A model generated the notes under the pieces. That model did no database searches. It was not told the DNA's origin and was given only the letters and a program-made list of their open reading frames with translations. 64,000 nucleotides of DNA from Vibrio azureus. GTDB lineage: Bacteria; Pseudomonadota; Gammaproteobacteria; Enterobacterales; Vibrionaceae. Both the position numbers and the translations under genes were made by a program. Every line of letters starts with the position of its first letter. The stretch's first letter is position 1. Below are positions 1 to 11,531 of the stretch, in pieces. Where the stretch lies: contig NZ_CP018616.1 of NCBI RefSeq assembly GCF_002849855.1, positions 2,852,001 through 2,916,000 of the forward strand, given 5' to 3'.

Positions 1-1158
1 CAGTACCATCCGACGGGCCTACCTGGAACAGGTATTCTCATGACCGAAGGCTGTCGCGGTGAAGGTGGGATCATCATTAATAAAAATGGTTATCGCTATC
101 TACAAGACTACGGCATGGGGCCAGAGACCCCTGTTGGAGAGCCAAAAAACAAATACATGGAGTTGGGACCACGCGATAAAGTATCTCAAGCATTCTGGCA
201 TGAACAGCAAAAAGGTAACACCATCAAACATCCTCTTGGGGATGTCGTGCACCTTGATCTTCGTCACCTCGGAGAAGAATATTTGCAAGAACGCTTACCC
301 TTTATCTGTGAGCTTGCCAAAGCCTATGTCAATGTCGACCCAGCCAAAGAGCCAATTCCAATTCGCCCAACCGTGCATTACACCATGGGCGGCATTGAAA
401 CCAACGCACAATGTGAAACGCGTATTAAAGGTTTGTTCGCCGTGGGTGAATGCGCCTCTGTCGGGTTACATGGAGCTAACCGTCTGGGGTCCAACTCTCT
501 CGCTGAGTTCGTCGTATTCGGTCGTGTTGCTGGTGAACAAGCCGTCAAACATGCCGCTGAATTTAGCGGGTGGAATGACCATTCAATTGCGACTCAAGTC
601 AAGGCTGTTGAGCAGCGTATTACAGCGCTAATGGGCCAAGAAGGTGATGAAAACTGGGCAGATATTCGCACAGAAATGGGGCATACCATGGAAGCTGGCT
701 GTGGCATCTATCGTCAACAAGATTTGATGCAAGCAACCATCGATAAACTGGCCGAACTTAAAGCTCGTTACAAACGTATCCGAATTCAAGACAAAGGCAA
801 GGTCTTTAACACCGATCTGCTATACGCCATCGAGGTTGGTTATGGTCTTGAAGTGGCTGAAGCTATGGTGCATTCGGCAATTTTGCGCAAAGAATCTCGC
901 GGCGCACACCAACGTCTTGATGATGGCTGCACAGAGCGTGATGATCAAAATTTCCTCAAGCACTCTCTCGCCTTCTTCCAAGCCGATGATGCCTCGCCGA
1001 GCATAGAATACAGCGATGTCACCATCACTAAATCTCAGCCAAAAGCACGTTTGTATGGTGAAGCAGCAGAGAAAGCCGCCGCACAAGAGCAAACCGCCAC
1101 ACAAAAGCAAACAACACAAACTGAGGCCGTAACTCCACATGCAGAGGAGCAAGCATAA
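1..1158 (+). CDS. frdA: Fumarate reductase flavoprotein subunit FrdA (5' truncated by window edge)
   Basis: Catalytic flavoprotein of membrane-bound fumarate reductase, reducing fumarate to succinate at the cytoplasmic face during anaerobic respiration. The reading frame is open to base 1, where it encodes [11 protein letters not shown], so the N-terminal FAD-binding part lies outside. Visible family signatures are HYTMGGIET and the FAD-contacting stretch [19 protein letters not shown]. The C-terminus after about residue 350 is a low-complexity A/T/Q-rich tail ([16 protein letters not shown]), which I infer to be a dispensable extension. The stop overlaps the frdB start by one base, so the subunits are probably translationally coupled. 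Confidence 0.97.
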   Translation, partial: QYHPTGLPGTGILMTEGCRGEGGIIINKNGYRYLQDYGMGPETPVGEPKNKYMELGPRDKVSQAFWHEQQKGNTIKHPLGDVVHLDLRHLGEEYLQERLPFICELAKAYVNVDPAKEPIPIRPTVHYTMGGIETNAQCETRIKGLFAVGECASVGLHGANRLGSNSLAEFVVFGRVAGEQAVKHAAEFSGWNDHSIATQVKAVEQRITALMGQEGDENWADIRTEMGHTMEAGCGIYRQQDLMQATIDKLAELKARYKRIRIQDKGKVFNTDLLYAIEVGYGLEVAEAMVHSAILRKESRGAHQRLDDGCTERDDQNFLKHSLAFFQADDASPSIEYSDVTITKSQPKARLYGEAAEKAAAQEQTATQKQTTQTEAVTPHAEEQA

Positions 1159-1919
1159 TGCCCGCTAACCGCATTCAAAAAGTCGATATTCTGCGTTACG
1201 ACCCTGAAAAAGATACGCAACCTTACATCCAAAGCTACGATGTGCCGTTTGATGACACTATGTCCGTTCTTGATGCCCTTGGTTACATCAAAGATAACCT
1301 CGATAAACAGCTGTCATATCGCTGGTCTTGTCGAATGGCGATTTGCGGCTCGTGCGGCATCATGGTCAACAACGTACCTAAGCTCGCATGTAAAAGCTTT
1401 CTTCGCGATTACCCAGACGGTATCACGATCGAGCCATTAGCCAATTTCCCTATCGAGAAAGATTTGATTGTCGACATGACGCCATTCATTGAACGTTTAG
1501 AAGCGATCAAGCCTTACATCATCGGTAACGATCGCAAACCGGAAGATGGCACCAACCTGCAAACACCTGCACAAATGGCCAAATATAAGCAGTTTGCCGC
1601 TTGTATCAATTGTGGTTTGTGTTACGCCGCCTGCCCTCAATTTGGTCTAAATCCTGAATTTATTGGACCTGCAGCTTTGACTCTGGCACATCGCTACAAT
1701 TTAGACAGTCGCGATAACGGCAAAGATGAACGCATGGGGTTAATTAATGGCGAAAATGGTGCTTGGGGTTGTACATTCGTAGGCTATTGCTCTGACGTTT
1801 GTCCAAAGAATGTGGATCCTGCAGCGGCAGTGAACCAAGGTAAGATCGCCTCTTCGATGGATTTTGTTATCGCGATGCTTAAACCTGATGGTTCACCTCA
1901 TACAGTGGAGGCAAAGTAA
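1158..1919 (+). CDS. frdB: Fumarate reductase iron-sulfur subunit FrdB
   Basis: Electron-transfer subunit linking the quinone site in FrdCD to the flavin of FrdA. It shows a [2Fe-2S] ferredoxin motif ([11 protein letters not shown] followed by KLAC) and two C-terminal cluster motifs, [13 protein letters not shown] and [17 protein letters not shown], as expected for [4Fe-4S] and [3Fe-4S] centres. Length 253 residues is normal for the family. Start and stop each overlap the neighbouring frd gene by one base, giving a tight frdABCD operon. Confidence 0.97.
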   Translation: MPANRIQKVDILRYDPEKDTQPYIQSYDVPFDDTMSVLDALGYIKDNLDKQLSYRWSCRMAICGSCGIMVNNVPKLACKSFLRDYPDGITIEPLANFPIEKDLIVDMTPFIERLEAIKPYIIGNDRKPEDGTNLQTPAQMAKYKQFAACINCGLCYAACPQFGLNPEFIGPAALTLAHRYNLDSRDNGKDERMGLINGENGAWGCTFVGYCSDVCPKNVDPAAAVNQGKIASSMDFVIAMLKPDGSPHTVEAK

Positions 1920-2302
1920 TGAGTAACAGAAAGCCTTACATCCGAGAAGTAAAACGTACTTGGTGGCAAAATAATCCATTCTACCGCTTTTATATGTTAC
2001 GAGAAGCAACGGTATTGCCGCTTATCTTATTTACTCTCTTCCTAACGGTGGGCTTAGGCGCGTTAGTAAAAGGGCCACAAGCTTGGCAAAGTTGGTTAGA
2101 GTTCATGGCGAACCCTATCGTTATGGCGATCAATGTTGTCGCTTTACTGGGTAGCCTTTTTCATGCTCACACCTTCTTTAATATGATGCCACAAGTGATG
2201 CCTATCCGTTTAAACGGAAAACCGATAGACAAGAAAATCATTGTTCTTATTCAGTGGGCAGCCGTTACCTTTATCTCACTGATTGTTCTCATTGTGATGT
2301 AA
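1919..2302 (+). CDS. frdC: Fumarate reductase membrane anchor subunit FrdC
   Basis: Membrane anchor that, with FrdD, binds quinol and holds FrdAB on the inner membrane. The 127-residue protein has three hydrophobic helices (about residues 30-50, 65-85 and 105-127) and the family N-terminus [17 protein letters not shown] histidine pair in LFHAHTFFN lies in the second helix. It overlaps frdB by one base and precedes frdD by 11 bases, so it belongs to the frd operon. Confidence 0.95.
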   Translation: MSNRKPYIREVKRTWWQNNPFYRFYMLREATVLPLILFTLFLTVGLGALVKGPQAWQSWLEFMANPIVMAINVVALLGSLFHAHTFFNMMPQVMPIRLNGKPIDKKIIVLIQWAAVTFISLIVLIVM

Positions 2303-2313
2303 GGAGCTGACTC

Positions 2314-2691
2314 ATGAAACCAAATTACACTATCAATAGAACACCAAAACGTTCTGATGAGCCTATCTGGTGGAGCTTATTCGGAGCTGGGGGCACGTGG
2401 TTTGCCATGTTTACCCCAATTACCATTTTGGTGTTAGGCCTTTTGGTTCCGATGGGGGTGATTGATCAACAAGCGCTTAGCTACGAGCGAGTTGTCGAAT
2501 TTGCCACGAGCTTTATCGGAGGCCTGTTTATTATCGCGACTTTGGCTCTGCCAATGTGGCATGCCATGCACCGTCTTCATCACGGTATGCACGATCTAAA
2601 GCTGCACACTGGTGTGGTTGGTAAAATCGCCTGCTATGCGTTCGCAGCGCTCATCTCTGTGCTTGCTGTTATCTTTGTGTTGATGATTTAA
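2314..2691 (+). CDS. frdD: Fumarate reductase membrane anchor subunit FrdD
   Basis: Second quinone-site membrane anchor of fumarate reductase. It has 125 residues with three predicted transmembrane helices and a histidine-rich loop [14 protein letters not shown], which is typical of FrdD. A good ribosome site (AAGGAG, nine bases before the ATG) lies in the short gap after frdC. It is the last gene of the operon and is followed by a strong terminator. Confidence 0.95.
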   Translation: MKPNYTINRTPKRSDEPIWWSLFGAGGTWFAMFTPITILVLGLLVPMGVIDQQALSYERVVEFATSFIGGLFIIATLALPMWHAMHRLHHGMHDLKLHTGVVGKIACYAFAALISVLAVIFVLMI

Positions 2692-2705
2692 ACCAAGCAA
2701 ATCCT

Positions 2706-2732
2706 AAAAAGCTGGCACCTGCCAGCTTTTTT
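2706..2732 (+). terminator. Rho-independent terminator of frdABCD
   Basis: AAAAAGCTGGCA and TGCCAGCTTTTTT form a stem with a two-base loop and a T run, 14 bases after the frdD stop. Confidence 0.93.
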
Positions 2733-2772
2733 ATTACTTATTTTCAGCGCAGTGACTCTTGTGGATGACTGA

Positions 2773-3456
2773 TTACTCTATAAAAGTCGCGATTTCTTCA
2801 AGAGGCTTTTTGCGCAAGGCATGCTCAGGAATCGTTGCATCGTCTTCCGGGTAACCTGTCACAATCAGCATATAAGGGCGATCCACGTCATTATCCCGAC
2901 CACAAATTTTACTTAAAAAACTCATCGGCTTAGGCGTATGAGTCAACGTCCCCAACCCAGCGTTATGCAAAGCCTGCAACAAAAACCCCGTCGCAATTCC
3001 AGCCGATTCATGCACATAGTAATTGGTTTGCTCACCGTTGTTCTCTATGCCGCCTTTCTTTTGTGAGAAGACTGCGATAAGCCATGGGGCCTTTTCGAGA
3101 TAAGGCTTGCTGGCATGAGTTCCCAGTGGTTTTAGTGCATCCAACCATTCTTGCCCCGCTCTCCCTTGATAGAAGGTACTTTCTAAATCTTCAGCAGCTT
3201 GGCGAATCTGGGTTTTCATTTCTGCCTGATTAATGGCAACAAAATGCCAAGGTTGGTGATTAGCACCACTAGGCGCCGTTCCTGCAGCGCGAATGCAGCG
3301 TTCAATAACCTCTTTAGCAACAGGACGATCGGAAAAACTCCGAATCGAGTGGCGTCGTTGAAGTAAGTGCAAATTTGCTTCTGCTCTATCGAGCATTTGT
3401 TGTGGTGGATATTCGACAAAATCATCCAACGTGTGATGCTGTTCTACTTTAGACAT
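2773..3456 (-). CDS. Nitroreductase family FMN-dependent oxidoreductase
   Basis: Flavin-dependent reductase of the nitroreductase fold; substrate unknown. The FMN-binding N-terminal signature RRHSIRSFSDRPV and the later GTAPSGANHQPWHF match the family. I place the start at MSKVEQHH (3456) because AAGGAAG lies seven bases upstream; the frame stays open to 3558 without a better site. That gives 227 residues, a normal length. It is a lone gene and the sequence gives no regulatory hint. Confidence 0.85.
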   Translation of the reverse strand: MSKVEQHHTLDDFVEYPPQQMLDRAEANLHLLQRRHSIRSFSDRPVAKEVIERCIRAAGTAPSGANHQPWHFVAINQAEMKTQIRQAAEDLESTFYQGRAGQEWLDALKPLGTHASKPYLEKAPWLIAVFSQKKGGIENNGEQTNYYVHESAGIATGFLLQALHNAGLGTLTHTPKPMSFLSKICGRDNDVDRPYMLIVTGYPEDDATIPEHALRKKPLEEIATFIE

Positions 3457-3594
3457 AAGGCTTCCTTGCGCAATTACCGTCTGTCTCACTATAGCTATAG
3501 TTTTGCTATTAACAGCCCATTCTGCTGATTCATCACTCAAGATTGAGAGAAAGTGCAAATATTAATACTGCTGTTCGGGTCCGAGTGAATAAAC

Positions 3595-3626
3595 AAAGAG
3601 GCTGATAGTCCATATCAGCCTCTTTT
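3595..3626 (-). terminator. Probable terminator of the SPFH gene
   Basis: Twelve-base inverted repeat (AAAGAGGCTGAT arms, with TATCAGCCTCTTT opposite) lying downstream of the minus-strand SPFH gene. The T run is moderate on both strands. Confidence 0.75.
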
Positions 3627-3675
3627 CTCTTAGTTACCACTCACTGCTTTTCTTATAATAAATACATCGCTTGTT

Positions 3676-3807
3676 AAGCTTTCAGCCACCTATGTACTTT
3701 TTGCTTAATTTGCATTTGACCATCGATGTTCTTTTTCATTTTTTAGCTTTTGGCCACCTATGATCTTTTTACTTTTAAAGCTTTTGACTACCTATGATCT
3801 TATTGCT
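3676..3807. repeat. Three imperfect direct copies of a ~30-bp intergenic repeat
   Basis: Copies start near 3676, 3745 and 3779 and share AGCTTT followed by a CACCTATGATC-like core and a T-rich tail. The third copy runs into the 3' end of the SPFH gene and supplies its stop codon. A related copy lies at 58806-58835, and inverted relatives lie near 58930 and 59092. Confidence 0.75.
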
Positions 3808-5203
3808 GGATGACCTTTTGGGTTTGGTCCATTAAACCCAGAGCACCAAAGCCAGTAATGACATCTAGGTTGGTTTTAAGGCCAGCCGAATCGCCTCCAC
3901 CAATGTAGTTTTGCGGCATTTGCACTTTGAAGTTTTTCAAGTTGCTGTACAACGACTTAGCTACATCCCGGTTCAGCTCAGCTAAGTAAACTTCATGGTT
4001 TGCACCTAAAGCGGCGTATTTCGCTTTCAGAACCTCTGCTTCTGCTCGCCCTGTTTCCAGAATCGCTTTTGCTTCAAATTCTGCCGATAATGAATTCGCT
4101 TTTTGAATCGCAAGGTTCGCTTCTGCAATAGCCAGTTCTTTCTCTTTTTCAACTTCCGCTAAGCGCTTCGTTTTTTCAACTTCAACAATTTCACGTTCCG
4201 CGATTTGACGAGCAACTTCAACTTCTTTTTGCTGAGCAATAATGGCTAACTCTTTACGACGTTGAGCATCTTGAACTTCACGAGTTCGTTGAATCTCTTT
4301 ACGTAGCTGCTCGGTCTCTGCCTGTGCTTTTGACGTTTCCTGCTCTTGAATAGCACGAATACGGTCGGCCACTAAACGCTTCTTATCCGCCAATAATTTA
4401 TCCAGTTGCTTTTCCGGTTGCGGATCACCAATGGTTACCTGAGTGACTTGAATTCCATATTGTTGCAATGGATTATCTTGACGTATAGGCTGCCCCGCCT
4501 TGTCCGCAATAGGGACCGTTTTCCACACCAGCTGATTAGTACGTTGTAATTGATTCGCATTACTTTGATTAATACCAACTGGAGCAAGATCCAATTCTTC
4601 GACTTCCACTTGGCGACGTTCAGTAAGATAAATACCTTCTCGAAGCTGATCCCCTAGTTTAGATTTAAACTGGTTAAGGCCACCTTGGAAAAATTCTTCT
4701 CCTGTATATTGCGTTGCGGTAATCACCGTGACATTGCGAGCATTTTTGACTAACAACGCATCAATGAGGTTGTTGTTATTGCGGAACTCTTTATGCATTT
4801 TTTTCAATTCTTCGGGATCATTGCTGAGTTTAAATCGAAACGTCACTGGGATTTTGCCGATGTACGTATCAGCAAAACGCACCTGAACCGGATTTAAACG
4901 CTGATAAAAGTCCTCGCCTGTATTATTACCAAATGACACGGTAACCACCTGATCATACTTAAATATCTTAGATAAGAACGGCATTCGAAAATGAATTCCT
5001 GGCTCTGTAAATACGTCTAACTCACCCGTTATGTTATTCTGATGCACGTAGGTATAGCCTGCATCTGTCATTAACACCGAGCTATTGATCGTTAAACCCA
5101 GTGCCAATAGTGGTACACCAACTAAAGCGACTTTAAGCGTTTTACGTAATTTCTGGCGTCGTTCATTCATTTTTAGATCCCTTCCCAAGTTTCTGTCATA
5201 CAT
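3800..5203 (-). CDS. SPFH/band 7 domain membrane protein
   Basis: Member of the stomatin/prohibitin/flotillin/HflK-C superfamily; its partner and role are unknown. The 467-residue protein has an N-terminal transmembrane anchor (about residues 23-43, KVALVGVPLLALGLTI), a band 7 domain to about 250, then a long charged coiled coil rich in E, K, R, A and Q (about 260-400), and a short C-terminal tail. Two starts are plausible: 5203 (AGGAGA upstream) and 5170 (GGGAAGGGA before MNERRQK). It stands alone, without an NfeD-type or protease partner. The stop lies inside a small repeat, so the extreme C-terminus may vary between strains. Confidence 0.85.
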   Translation of the reverse strand: MYDRNLGRDLKMNERRQKLRKTLKVALVGVPLLALGLTINSSVLMTDAGYTYVHQNNITGELDVFTEPGIHFRMPFLSKIFKYDQVVTVSFGNNTGEDFYQRLNPVQVRFADTYIGKIPVTFRFKLSNDPEELKKMHKEFRNNNNLIDALLVKNARNVTVITATQYTGEEFFQGGLNQFKSKLGDQLREGIYLTERRQVEVEELDLAPVGINQSNANQLQRTNQLVWKTVPIADKAGQPIRQDNPLQQYGIQVTQVTIGDPQPEKQLDKLLADKKRLVADRIRAIQEQETSKAQAETEQLRKEIQRTREVQDAQRRKELAIIAQQKEVEVARQIAEREIVEVEKTKRLAEVEKEKELAIAEANLAIQKANSLSAEFEAKAILETGRAEAEVLKAKYAALGANHEVYLAELNRDVAKSLYSNLKNFKVQMPQNYIGGGDSAGLKTNLDVITGFGALGLMDQTQKVIQQ

Positions 5204-5380
5204 TATTATCTCCTCTGAACTTAAATAATTGCTTTTAAGTCATGGTGATAGGTCTCCCCCTAGCCACAAAATTAATGTATCAGAGTGCATTGTTAAGAAA
5301 TAGTCGAAAGATTCATAAAATAACCAAGGTTTTACCGAAATATTTTGTTACTTTTATATCATTAATATTTAGCAGGTATA

Positions 5381-5407
5381 AAAAAAGGCCGCTTAAGCGA
5401 CCTTTTT
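5381..5407 (-). terminator. Terminator of efp
   Basis: AAAAAGG(T)CGCTTAAGCG(G)CCTTTTTT, read on the minus strand, is a long stem with one mismatch and a T run, 17 bases after the efp stop. Confidence 0.9.
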
Positions 5408-5423
5408 ATATGGAATCAAGTAA

Positions 5424-5990
5424 TTACTTTACACGACCTACGTATTCAGCTGAACGTGTATCGACTTTGATCACTTCACCGATAGCGATAAATAGTGGAA
5501 CTCGAACAACCGCACCTGTTGATAGTGTCGCTGGCTTACCACCCGTACCTTGAGTGTCACCTTTAAGGCCTGGATCTGTTTCAATAACTTCCAGCTCAAC
5601 GAAGTTTGGTGGCGTAACCGTAATTGGGTTACCATTCCACAAAGTGATCATACAAGTGTTGTTCTCTACTAACCACTTGGCGTTTTCACCCACTGCTTTT
5701 GCGTCTGCAGCAATCTGCTCAAACGTCTCATTATTCATAAAGTGGTAGAATTCGCCATCTGAATAGAGATAATCTAGGTCGATATCCATCACGTCTGCCA
5801 CTTCACAAGTGTCACCAGACTTGAAGGTTTTCTCTAGCACTTTACCAGAAAGAAGCTTACGAATTTTAACGCGGTTAAATGCTTGACCTTTACCTGGCTT
5901 AACGTATTCATTTTCCAGGATGACACAAGGCTCGTTATCAAGCATTAACTTAAGGCCGCCTTTAAATTCATTGGTGCTAACTGTAGCCAT
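5424..5990 (-). CDS. efp: Elongation factor P
   Basis: Translation factor that rescues ribosomes stalled at polyproline stretches. It has 188 residues with the three-domain family sequence. The loop VKPGKGQA places Lys34 at the position that EpmA/EpmB modify with beta-lysine. An AGAGGA ribosome site precedes MATVSTNEF. It is divergent from epmB with only 32 bases between the two genes, so their promoters must overlap or lie within the genes. Confidence 0.97.
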   Translation of the reverse strand: MATVSTNEFKGGLKLMLDNEPCVILENEYVKPGKGQAFNRVKIRKLLSGKVLEKTFKSGDTCEVADVMDIDLDYLYSDGEFYHFMNNETFEQIAADAKAVGENAKWLVENNTCMITLWNGNPITVTPPNFVELEVIETDPGLKGDTQGTGGKPATLSTGAVVRVPLFIAIGEVIKVDTRSAEYVGRVK

Positions 5991-6022
5991 TTTTTCCTCT
6001 TTACATTCTTAGAGCTAATTCA

Positions 6023-7045
6023 ATGCCGCATATAATAACCCGAAAAGTCGAATCTGTTGAGCAAAACTGGCTCAAACAGTTAGCGAATGGGATCTCTGAC
6101 CCCGCAAAACTACTGGAGTATTTGGAAGTTGATCCTTCTCCATGGCAGGACGGGTTTGCTGCACGTCGCCTATTTGCCCAACGTGTCCCACAAAGTTTTA
6201 TCGATAGAATGGAAAAAGGCAATCCGTACGATCCTCTTTTACGTCAAGTATTACCGCTAAGTGAAGAGTTTGAGGTCCATGATGGTTTCTCTCAAGATCC
6301 CCTAGAAGAACAAGATAATTTGACCCCAGGGCTGCTGCATAAATACCGAAACCGTGCTCTGATGATCGTCAAAGGTGGCTGTGCGGTTAATTGTCGTTAC
6401 TGCTTTCGACGTCATTTCCCTTATCAAGACAACAAAAGCGGCAAGCAAGCTTGGGCGAACAGTCTCGAATATATTAAACAACACCCGGAGATCAACGAGA
6501 TCATTTTTTCCGGCGGCGATCCTTTGATGGCGAAAGATCAAGAGCTTGAGTGGCTGATCGAACAAATCAGTCACATTCCTCATGTTAAGCGCTTACGCAT
6601 TCATAGCCGCTTACCTGTTGTCATCCCTGCCCGTGTGACGGATGCTCTATGTAAGATGCTCGCCGACTCACCACTACAAGTGATTATGGTCACTCACATT
6701 AACCATGCAAATGAAATCAATACAGAATTTTGCCAGAAAATGCTCAAACTGAGACAAGCAGGCATTACTTTGTTGAATCAAAGTGTGCTGTTAAAAGGGG
6801 TAAATGACAGTATCGATACGCAGGTTGCGCTCAGTGAAGCTCTTTTTGATGCTGGAATTCTGCCATACTACTTACATGTCTTGGATAAAGTTCAAGGGGC
6901 AGCGCACTACTATATCTCCGATGACAAAGCCAGAGCCATTATACAAGGTGTGATTACCCGAGTTTCAGGTTACTTAGTACCTAAGCTGACCCGAGAAATC
7001 GGCGGGCGCCCAAGTAAAACTCCCTTGGATCTGCATCTAGAGTAA
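6023..7045 (+). CDS. epmB: EF-P beta-lysylation protein EpmB (lysine 2,3-aminomutase family)
   Basis: Radical-SAM enzyme that converts alpha-lysine to beta-lysine for attachment to EF-P Lys34. The CAVNCRYC motif (CxxxCxxC) gives the [4Fe-4S] ligands, followed by FRRHFPY and the GGDPL motif. Length 340 residues matches the family. It sits divergent from its target efp. The ligase EpmA is not in the window; in E. coli it borders frdA, so it may lie just left of base 1 (inference). Confidence 0.95.
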   Translation: MPHIITRKVESVEQNWLKQLANGISDPAKLLEYLEVDPSPWQDGFAARRLFAQRVPQSFIDRMEKGNPYDPLLRQVLPLSEEFEVHDGFSQDPLEEQDNLTPGLLHKYRNRALMIVKGGCAVNCRYCFRRHFPYQDNKSGKQAWANSLEYIKQHPEINEIIFSGGDPLMAKDQELEWLIEQISHIPHVKRLRIHSRLPVVIPARVTDALCKMLADSPLQVIMVTHINHANEINTEFCQKMLKLRQAGITLLNQSVLLKGVNDSIDTQVALSEALFDAGILPYYLHVLDKVQGAAHYYISDDKARAIIQGVITRVSGYLVPKLTREIGGRPSKTPLDLHLE

Positions 7046-7139
7046 CCACGTCGACGTATAAAAGTTATCGTCACGAGTAAAAGCTTTTGTTCGCTTGTGC
7101 AAATTTCTATGTGCATACTCCGCTAATTAGGAGGATAAA

Positions 7140-7637
7140 ATGCCAATAACTTTTGAATACATTTTCGATCTCGGGCCCTTTAACTGGGCCGCTCTACTTT
7201 GCTGCGCCATTAATGGTTTAATGATCGGTATTGAGCGACAGACTCGTGGCAAACCCGTCGGAATCCGAACCTCAATCTTGGTTATCTCTGGAACCTATTT
7301 ATTTATGTCCATGGCGGTGTCCTTATCCCCAAATACGTTGGATCAAGCACGAGTACTAGGCCAAATTATTACTGGTGTCGGTTTCTTAGGCGCTGGAGTG
7401 ATGATGACGCAAGATGGAAAGATCCATGGCGTGACTTCTGCAGCGGTCATTTGGGTACTCGCGGGCATCGGTTTGATGATTGGTTTAGGCTACCTGACTC
7501 AATCCATCGTTATTACAGTGTTAGCCCTTATCGTTTTACTTGGGGTAGACAAGGCAGAGAGTCGCATCAAAGCACTGCGCCGAGGTGTGCACCAAAAAAT
7601 TCTCCAGCGTAAATCATCACGGCGATTAACCAAATAG
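7140..7637 (+). CDS. MgtC/SapB family inner-membrane protein
   Basis: Polytopic membrane protein of the MgtC/SapB family. Visible are several hydrophobic helices and the family stretch ALLCCAINGLMIGIERQ, then GVGFLGAGVMM and HGVTSAAVIWV. Length is 165 residues; the C-terminal cytoplasmic ACT-like domain of true MgtC is missing, so this is the short form. A consensus AGGAGG lies eight bases before the ATG. The exact role is not shown by context. Confidence 0.85.
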   Translation: MPITFEYIFDLGPFNWAALLCCAINGLMIGIERQTRGKPVGIRTSILVISGTYLFMSMAVSLSPNTLDQARVLGQIITGVGFLGAGVMMTQDGKIHGVTSAAVIWVLAGIGLMIGLGYLTQSIVITVLALIVLLGVDKAESRIKALRRGVHQKILQRKSSRRLTK

Positions 7638-7674
7638 CCTCCACGGCTAACAAGGTGACAAAATATTGAGAAAC

Positions 7675-7703
7675 AAAAAAGCCGAGGAGCAATCCTCGGC
7701 TTT
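7675..7703. terminator. Bidirectional terminator between mgtC-like gene and groEL
   Basis: AAAGCCGAGGA-GCAA-TCCTCGGCTTT perfect stem lying between two convergent genes. The strong T run is on the minus (groEL) strand. Confidence 0.9.
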
Positions 7704-7738
7704 CATTTAACCTGGTTTAGACAACACAGACAAAATGA

Positions 7739-9439
<1,701 letters not shown>

Positions 9440-9456
9440 TTACTCAATGGTAGCGA

Positions 9457-9747
9457 TTACTCAACGATAGCCATGATGTCATTTTCAGACATAATCAGAA
9501 CTTCTTTACCGTCTATCTTTTCGGTTTTCGTGCCGTAGCCTTCCGAGAAAATAACAGTATCACCCACTTTAACATCCAATGGCATTACTTCGCCGTTTTC
9601 TAGAATGCGGCCTTTACCTACAGCCAAAACCGTACCTCGAGTTGACTTTTCTGCCGCCGAGCCAGTCAGAACGATACCGCCTGCTGATTTAGATTCCACT
9701 TCTTGGCGTTCAACGATAACTCGGTCATGTAATGGACGAATGTTCAT
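9457..9747 (-). CDS. groS: Co-chaperonin GroES
   Basis: Seven-subunit lid of GroEL. It has 96 residues and begins [18 protein letters not shown]; the mobile-loop region SAGGIVLTG contacts GroEL. A GGAGAG ribosome site precedes the ATG. It is the first gene of groESL, with a sigma-32-like promoter upstream. Confidence 0.98.
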   Translation of the reverse strand: MNIRPLHDRVIVERQEVESKSAGGIVLTGSAAEKSTRGTVLAVGKGRILENGEVMPLDVKVGDTVIFSEGYGTKTEKIDGKEVLIMSENDIMAIVE

Positions 9748-9812
9748 TGGTCGTCTCTCCTGAAAATTTCCATGGTTTATTTGATAAGTAGGCCCGAATA
9801 GCCTGTGATAAC

Positions 9813-9842
9813 TATATAGGGTGTTAAGTCTCTGATCCCAAG
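9813..9842 (-). promoter_or_regulatory. Candidate sigma-32 heat-shock promoter of groESL
   Basis: On the minus strand a CTTGGGA -35-like element is followed after 14 bases by CCCTATATA, close to the sigma-32 consensus (CTTGAA, 13-15 bp, CCCCATnT). It lies about 65 bases before the groES start. No CIRCE (HrcA) repeat was seen. Confidence 0.65.
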
Positions 9843-10131
9843 GGGAGCGCTAATATTTTTTGTGACATAGTTAAAATAACAAGGGGTTAACCCTCAACAA
9901 ACACAATCAACACTGTGCCAATCTCACACTTCGCCGCTATGCAACCAACAGAAAAGACAGGAAGTAACATTTTGTAATAACAACAGCTTGCCATAAGTGA
10001 TGAGTTTAATGGTAAGGCGATGCCACCTCGGCTATGTTCAAAGGGGTCCGGAAATATATAAAATGTTGGCTCGCTCACAAAGAGAGTTTCTTGTATCCTT
10101 TGTTATTACCTCACCGGAATAGACATCAAAG

Positions 10132-11529
10132 ATGCTGGAAAAAAAACCATCCGCTCATCACTGTGAAGACAAACATGGTTTATTAACTGCACCCATCGCG
10201 AGCACTTTACGCAAGATGACCATTCCCATGAGTGTGGGGATGTGCGCTATTTTGATGTTTAACTTGGTCGACACCTTTTTTATTTCTTTGCTGGGAACCG
10301 AAGCACTGGCTGCTATCAGTTATACCTTTCCGGTCACCTTCGCTGTCAATAGCATCAGCATGGGAATAGGTACTGGTCTATCCGCTAATATTGCTCGTAT
10401 TCTAGGCCAAGGAGACACTTCCCAAGCTGCTCGCTTTACCAGCCACGGCTTATTACTTGCTGTCTCTCTGGTTTCTATCGTTTCTATCACCGGTTTCTTC
10501 GCCATTGAACCTCTGTTTAATCAGCTCGGAGCTAAAGAAGATTCAATTCCACTGATTAAGCAATACATGCAAGTGTGGTTTCTGACCATCCCTTTGTTGG
10601 TGATTCCTATTGCGGGTAATAGCGCGCTTCGAGCAACTGGAGATACAAAAACACCAGCTAAATTAATGATCTTGGCAGGACTACTGAATGGCATCCTCGA
10701 TCCCCTACTCATTTTCGGTTACGGCCCATTTCCTCAGCTCGGTATTCAAGGGGCCGCCATCGCCAGTGCCATCAGTTGGTTGGGTGCTCTATGTGGGTCT
10801 TTGTATGCGCTATTAAGACGAGAGAACATGCTCGCCCCTCCCCAGCTGGTCTTTATTAAACAAGATTGGCTGCAAACACTAAAAATTGGTACTCCTGCCG
10901 CTTTTTCTAACATCATGAACCCTCTGTCGGGTGCCGTGTTAATGATGCTGTTGTCAAGTTATGGTACCGCTGCCGTTGCAGCCTATGGTGCTGCCCAACG
11001 TATCGAATCAATTTTGCTGTTGGTTTTGATGTCTCTGACGTCTTCTTTAACCCCATTTATTGCTCAGAACCTAGGTGCGAACAATCCACAACGTGCTTTT
11101 GAAGGTTGGTTCTTGTGTATGCGCTTTATTATTTTGTTTCAAGCCGGGATTTTCTTGGCTATGATCACGCTCAGTGGCCCCGTCACAACACTTTTCTCTC
11201 AAGATGTTGCAGTAAAAGGACTCCTTAACCACTACTTGCTTGCCGTTCCACTTAGCTATGGTTTCCAAGGAATTGTCATGATGCTTGTCAGCGGGCTCAA
11301 TGCGATGCATAAACCACTGCGAGCCTTTCAGTGGAGCTTCATGCGCCTATTCATCTTTAATTTGCCGTCTGCTTGGGTGGGGAGTCAGTTATACGGCATT
11401 GAAGGGTTGTTTATCGGTATTGCCGTAGGGAATGTGTTAGGTGGCGTTTGTGCTTACCTGTTTGTGGTACGAGAGAGACGATTAACTTTAGAGGCGCATT
11501 ATCAAACGTCGTCCTCTTCCAGCCTATAA
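10132..11529 (+). CDS. MATE family efflux transporter
   Basis: Inner-membrane multidrug/sodium or proton antiporter of the MATE family. It has 465 residues with about 12 hydrophobic segments in two homologous halves; a typical family stretch is FNLVDTFFISLLGTEALAAIS near the N-terminus. No ribosome site close to consensus is visible before the ATG. It is a single gene followed by tandem repeats and a bidirectional terminator. Substrate cannot be assigned. Confidence 0.88.
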   Translation: MLEKKPSAHHCEDKHGLLTAPIASTLRKMTIPMSVGMCAILMFNLVDTFFISLLGTEALAAISYTFPVTFAVNSISMGIGTGLSANIARILGQGDTSQAARFTSHGLLLAVSLVSIVSITGFFAIEPLFNQLGAKEDSIPLIKQYMQVWFLTIPLLVIPIAGNSALRATGDTKTPAKLMILAGLLNGILDPLLIFGYGPFPQLGIQGAAIASAISWLGALCGSLYALLRRENMLAPPQLVFIKQDWLQTLKIGTPAAFSNIMNPLSGAVLMMLLSSYGTAAVAAYGAAQRIESILLLVLMSLTSSLTPFIAQNLGANNPQRAFEGWFLCMRFIILFQAGIFLAMITLSGPVTTLFSQDVAVKGLLNHYLLAVPLSYGFQGIVMMLVSGLNAMHKPLRAFQWSFMRLFIFNLPSAWVGSQLYGIEGLFIGIAVGNVLGGVCAYLFVVRERRLTLEAHYQTSSSSSL

Positions 11530-11531
11530 TA

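Noticed and set aside
820..1152. Cysteine-rich 110-codon minus-strand frame
   Set aside because: Antisense to the frdA 3' end; composition reflects the A/C-rich tail of frdA.
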